A stretch of DNA of 64,000 nucleotides from Dactylonectria macrodidyma (taxonomy: Eukaryota > Ascomycota > Sordariomycetes > Hypocreales > Nectriaceae). The notes beneath the pieces were generated by a model, which had not been told where the DNA came from, searched no databases, and saw nothing but the letters and a program-made list of their open reading frames with translations. The stretch spans positions 620,001 to 684,000 of the forward strand of contig JAGMUV010000005.1 in the NCBI GenBank assembly GCA_020744425.1. The letters are read 5' to 3'. Made by a program: the position numbers and the translations under genes. Positions 60,826 to 64,000 of this stretch are shown here, piece by piece. Within the stretch, counting starts at the first letter, position 1; every line of letters begins with the position of its first letter.

Positions 60826-63170
60826 ATGAGTCACCCGGTGACAGTCGATCCCCAGATCGCTCGGGACGGCGCTCCTCAGCAGGTCTTTGACGAAAAGGAC
60901 CCCCACGAGGTGGATCTCAAGGACGAGTCCGACCAAGAGGACGAAGCCATCACCGACCTCTTTACAAGCTTCCCTCCCGTCAAGGGTATCGAGCATGAGC
61001 CCAACCCGTTGACGGCCCGTGCCGTCATCGTCGGTATCATCCTGGGTTCGCTCGTCAACGCTTCCAACGTATACTTGGGTTAGTTGCTCTGACTATCCAT
61101 TCATCCCCCTATCCGGTCTAACCATGTATCAACAGGTCTCAAGACTGGCTTCACCTTCCCCGCCACGATGTTCGGCGCCATCTTCGGCTACGGCTTCATC
61201 CTCATGTTGACCAAGATCTTGCCCGGCATCCCCTACATCGGCCAAAAGTTCGGCCCCCAGGAGAACTCCATCATCCAGGCCTCGGCCACCGGAGCCGGTG
61301 GTATGTCCGGTGTCTTCGTCGCCGGTCTGCCCGCCATGTACCGCCTCGGCCTGCTCTCTGACGACCCCAAGAGCGATTTCGGCCGCATTCTCACCATCAC
61401 TTTCGTCTGCGCCTTCTTCGGCCTCTTCGCCGCCGTGCCGCTCCGCAAGTTCTTCATCATCAACGTCGCCCGCGAGCTCAACCTCGTCTTCCCCACGCCC
61501 ACCGCCACCGCCATGACGATCCGCTCCATGCACGCCGTGGGCTCTGGCGCCGCCGACGCCATGCGCAAGATCAAGGCCCTCGGATATGCCTTCGTCGGAG
61601 CCTTCCTTCTCATCGTCGTGGGCCAGTACGCCGACGGCATCCTGCACAACTGGTACATCTTCGTCTGGTTCTTCATCTGGAGCGGCTACAGCAACAACGC
61701 CCTGCTCGAGCCCCAGAACTGGGGATGGTACATCCAGCTGACCCCTGCCTTCTTCGGCTCCGGCATCCTCGTCGGCCTCAACGCTGCCATCTCTTGGTGG
61801 GGAGGCACCGTCTTCGCCTGGGGCATCCTGGGTCCTATCCTCGTCCACAAGGGCATCTGCATTGGTATCCAGCGCGGTGAGCCCGGCACCAGGTGGGAGG
61901 GCCTTATGACTTTCAACAGTCTTGCCGGCACCACCGACCCCGACTACGTCCCATCCCCTCGCTTCTGGTTCCTCTGGCCCGGTGTCATGGTCCTCATCGT
62001 CTACAGCCTGGTCGAGTTCTTCATCCACTTCAGAGTCATCTACGACGGTGCCAAGTTTGCCATTCGAACCACTTGCCGCTCCCTCAACAACGCGCTGCAG
62101 GCCAAGGGCAAGAGCGTGTCCTTCATCGAGAAGCAGGCTGCCAAGGCCGATCAGGACGACGGCCTCGTCGAGGACTTTGCCCCTCCCGAGCACCAAGTCC
62201 CTATGTGGGTTTGGACCACTGGTGCCCTCGTCTTCCTCGTCGTCGCCTGCCTCGTCGCCGAGCTTCAGTTCCACATGAACGCTGGCCTTGCTATTCTCGC
62301 CTGTCTGCTTGGTCTTGTCTTTGCTTTCCTTTCCATCTACGGTGGCGCCGTCACTGACGTGAGTTGCCCACTCTCTTGTGTGCCTTGCTATAAAGTTCCA
62401 TAACTGACTCGATACAGTGTACTCCTCTTACAGCATCTGCCAAGGCCTCTCAGCTCGTCTTCGGTGGCATCACCAAGGGCCAAGAGGTCAAGCATGCCCA
62501 GCGAGTCAACCTCATCGCCGGTAACATCGCATCCGGAACTGCCGACGTTGCCACCAGCCTTGTCAGCGACTTCCGAGTTGGATTCCTCCTCAAGACTCCC
62601 CCCCACCTGCAGTTCTACGCTCAAGCCATAGGCACCTTCGTGTCCGTCTTCCTGGCCCCTGGTGTCTTTGTTCTCTTCATGGCCGCCTACCCCTGTGTCT
62701 GGAAGCCCAGTGATGACCCCTTGGCCGTCTGCCAGTTCTCCGCTCCTTCAGTCGCCGCCTGGAAGGCTGTTGCCGAGGCCGTCACCCTCGACAAGATCCC
62801 CATTCCTCCTTCTTCCGGTTACTTCGCCATTGCTATGGGCATCGTCTGTGTCATCCAGGCTCTCTTCAAGAACCTCTACCTTGTCGGCGACCGCGAGAAG
62901 TACCGTGACTGGCTCCCCAACTGGATGTCCATTGGTGTTGCTTGGGTTATCGGAGTCGATTCCGGCTACGCGAACGCCATCCTGTTCGGTTCCATCACCG
63001 CCTGGTGGTGGAAGAAGTGGTTCCACAACAGTTTCGAGATGTACGGTTTCGCCGTCGCCGCTGGTCTCATCGCCGGTGAGGGTCTTGCTGGTGTCGTCAA
63101 CGCTGCTCTTGAGCTTGGAAAGGTCAGCGGCTCGGTTGTGGGTACCCTCATTGGCCAGCCCGGTGCCTAA
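60826..63170 (+). CDS. OPT-family oligopeptide/metal-chelate transporter
   Basis: Three exons, 60826-61078, 61136-62358 and 62418-63170, with 57 and 59 nt GT-AG introns, give 742 residues. Membrane importer of small peptides, glutathione conjugates or metal-chelates. A 60-residue acidic cytosolic N-terminus precedes about 14-16 membrane segments. Marks: [20 protein letters not shown] then [65 protein letters not shown] and [12 protein letters not shown]. The NPLT and NSIIQ...A-GG blocks fit the YSL-like branch of the superfamily (as in yeast YGL114W) better than the Opt1 peptide branch. Codon use is strongly biased to C-ending codons, suggesting high expression. Frame intact; the large antisense frame on the minus strand is a by-product of this bias. 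Confidence 0.94.
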
Positions 63171-64000
63171 ATGATGAGGCTTCTTCAAGCATCACCATCA
63201 TCAACGACCAGAACATAGTATCTATAATACAAACTTTGTCATGTTATACACATTCCAGTTCCTCCCCGTGATTGTGAAATGCCTTGTCTCGGCCACTCCG
63301 GTGCGGTGTTTGATAACTCACAGGATAGTGCATTCTGCGCAGCCAGATTTCCGGCTTCCTTCGGACCTTGAACCTGACGAACTTGAGATCGCGAGGTCAT
63401 CGGTCCGACGCCATCCACTCGAACTATAGCTACATAGACTCCGACCTCACGTCGGTTCGGCAGCGAACAGTCACGGCTCTGGCAGAACAGTACCAGCAAC
63501 TAACCTAGTCTCGCCTAATGTCATTGTTGATCTCGGTGGATGAATTATGAGTCCTTTCCAAGTCTTAGCCTTTAGGTTTCTGGCGTTCTTCCAATAGACA
63601 GAGGATAGTTTCTTGCTAAAAAGAAGTGGCTTTGTAAGAATGCTTCAAGTGCAGATCCATGAAGTAGTTGTAATCAATTTCATATGGCTTCGGCGCTCTA
63701 CAATATAGACATCAATGATCCTAGTTGATCATGTCTTTCTATTGGTCGCTGGACTGCCCAAGAGGAATTCCTCCCTACCCTTTCCCGTTGCCCAGATGAA
63801 GAGCTCATCACTGTACTAAGAAGTGTAGCCGACTCTTTACCTATGTTAAACAGCATTCCAGCTTGTAATGCAATGTAAAAACTAGACCCAGATGTCATTA
63901 TTGTACTTTAATTTGGAGATGCTAATCAGAATTGCCCAGCTATCAGGGTCTCACGGCCATATTCTGATTCTCGTGAATAGTCCTGAATAATCATCCAGAT
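63171..64000. other. 3' flank of the OPT gene and window edge
   Basis: No frame of interest; nothing recognised. Confidence 0.5.

Noticed and set aside
61129..62274. Minus-strand frame of 381 codons opposite the OPT gene
   Set aside because: Asp/Glu/Gly-rich antisense product of the C-ending codon bias of the OPT gene; no domain.

Overview
The window is genomic DNA from a filamentous ascomycete (Pezizomycotina, most like Sordariomycetes). Evidence: many genes carry 47-80 nt GT-AG introns with CTAAC/CTGAC-type branch points, intergenic distances are long, and the gene families are typically fungal (Zn2Cys6 regulators, DAL5-type permeases, CE12 and GH39 enzymes, CorA-like proteins, TPR-CHAT and NACHT proteins, a Fot1/pogo transposon). 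I could not fix the species.

Left part (0-9 kb): a secreted rhamnogalacturonan acetylesterase, then a head-to-head pair of decayed innate-immunity-type genes: a TPR-CHAT (caspase-like) gene on the minus strand whose single long frame is interrupted by two stops, and a NACHT/NLR gene on the plus strand with one frameshift and three in-frame stops but preserved splice sites and P-loop.

10-29 kb: a Pro/Gln-rich protein of unknown function, an EVE-domain (THYN1-like) protein with a probable GC-AG intron, a GH39-type glycoside hydrolase pseudogene with five lesions (one inside the catalytic Asn-Glu-Pro motif), a divergent kynurenine-pathway pair (indoleamine 2,3-dioxygenase and kynureninase) sharing a 664 bp promoter region, a CorA-type transporter, a Zn2Cys6 regulator, and a seven-exon fungal CorA-like membrane protein.

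29-44 kb: a mannitol-dehydrogenase-like SDR and two DAL5/TNA1-type MFS permeases flanking a small secreted protein, separated by long spacers.

44-57 kb: the most interesting region. A non-canonical NADPH-cytochrome P450 reductase and a P450 are divergently transcribed. Next to them lies a Zn2Cys6 regulator whose fifth exon is split by a complete 1,877 bp Fot1/pogo element: perfect 50 bp terminal inverted repeats, a TA target duplication and an intact 510-codon DDE transposase. Removing the element and one TA copy restores the regulator frame exactly. A sugar-porter gene follows. The layout suggests a small oxidative pathway (P450, own reductase, regulator, perhaps transporter) whose regulator was recently knocked out.

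57-64 kb: a 4.2 kb stretch without a recognisable gene, then an intact OPT-family transporter. All exon boundaries were read by eye from splice signals, frame continuity and family similarity recalled from memory; no search was run.
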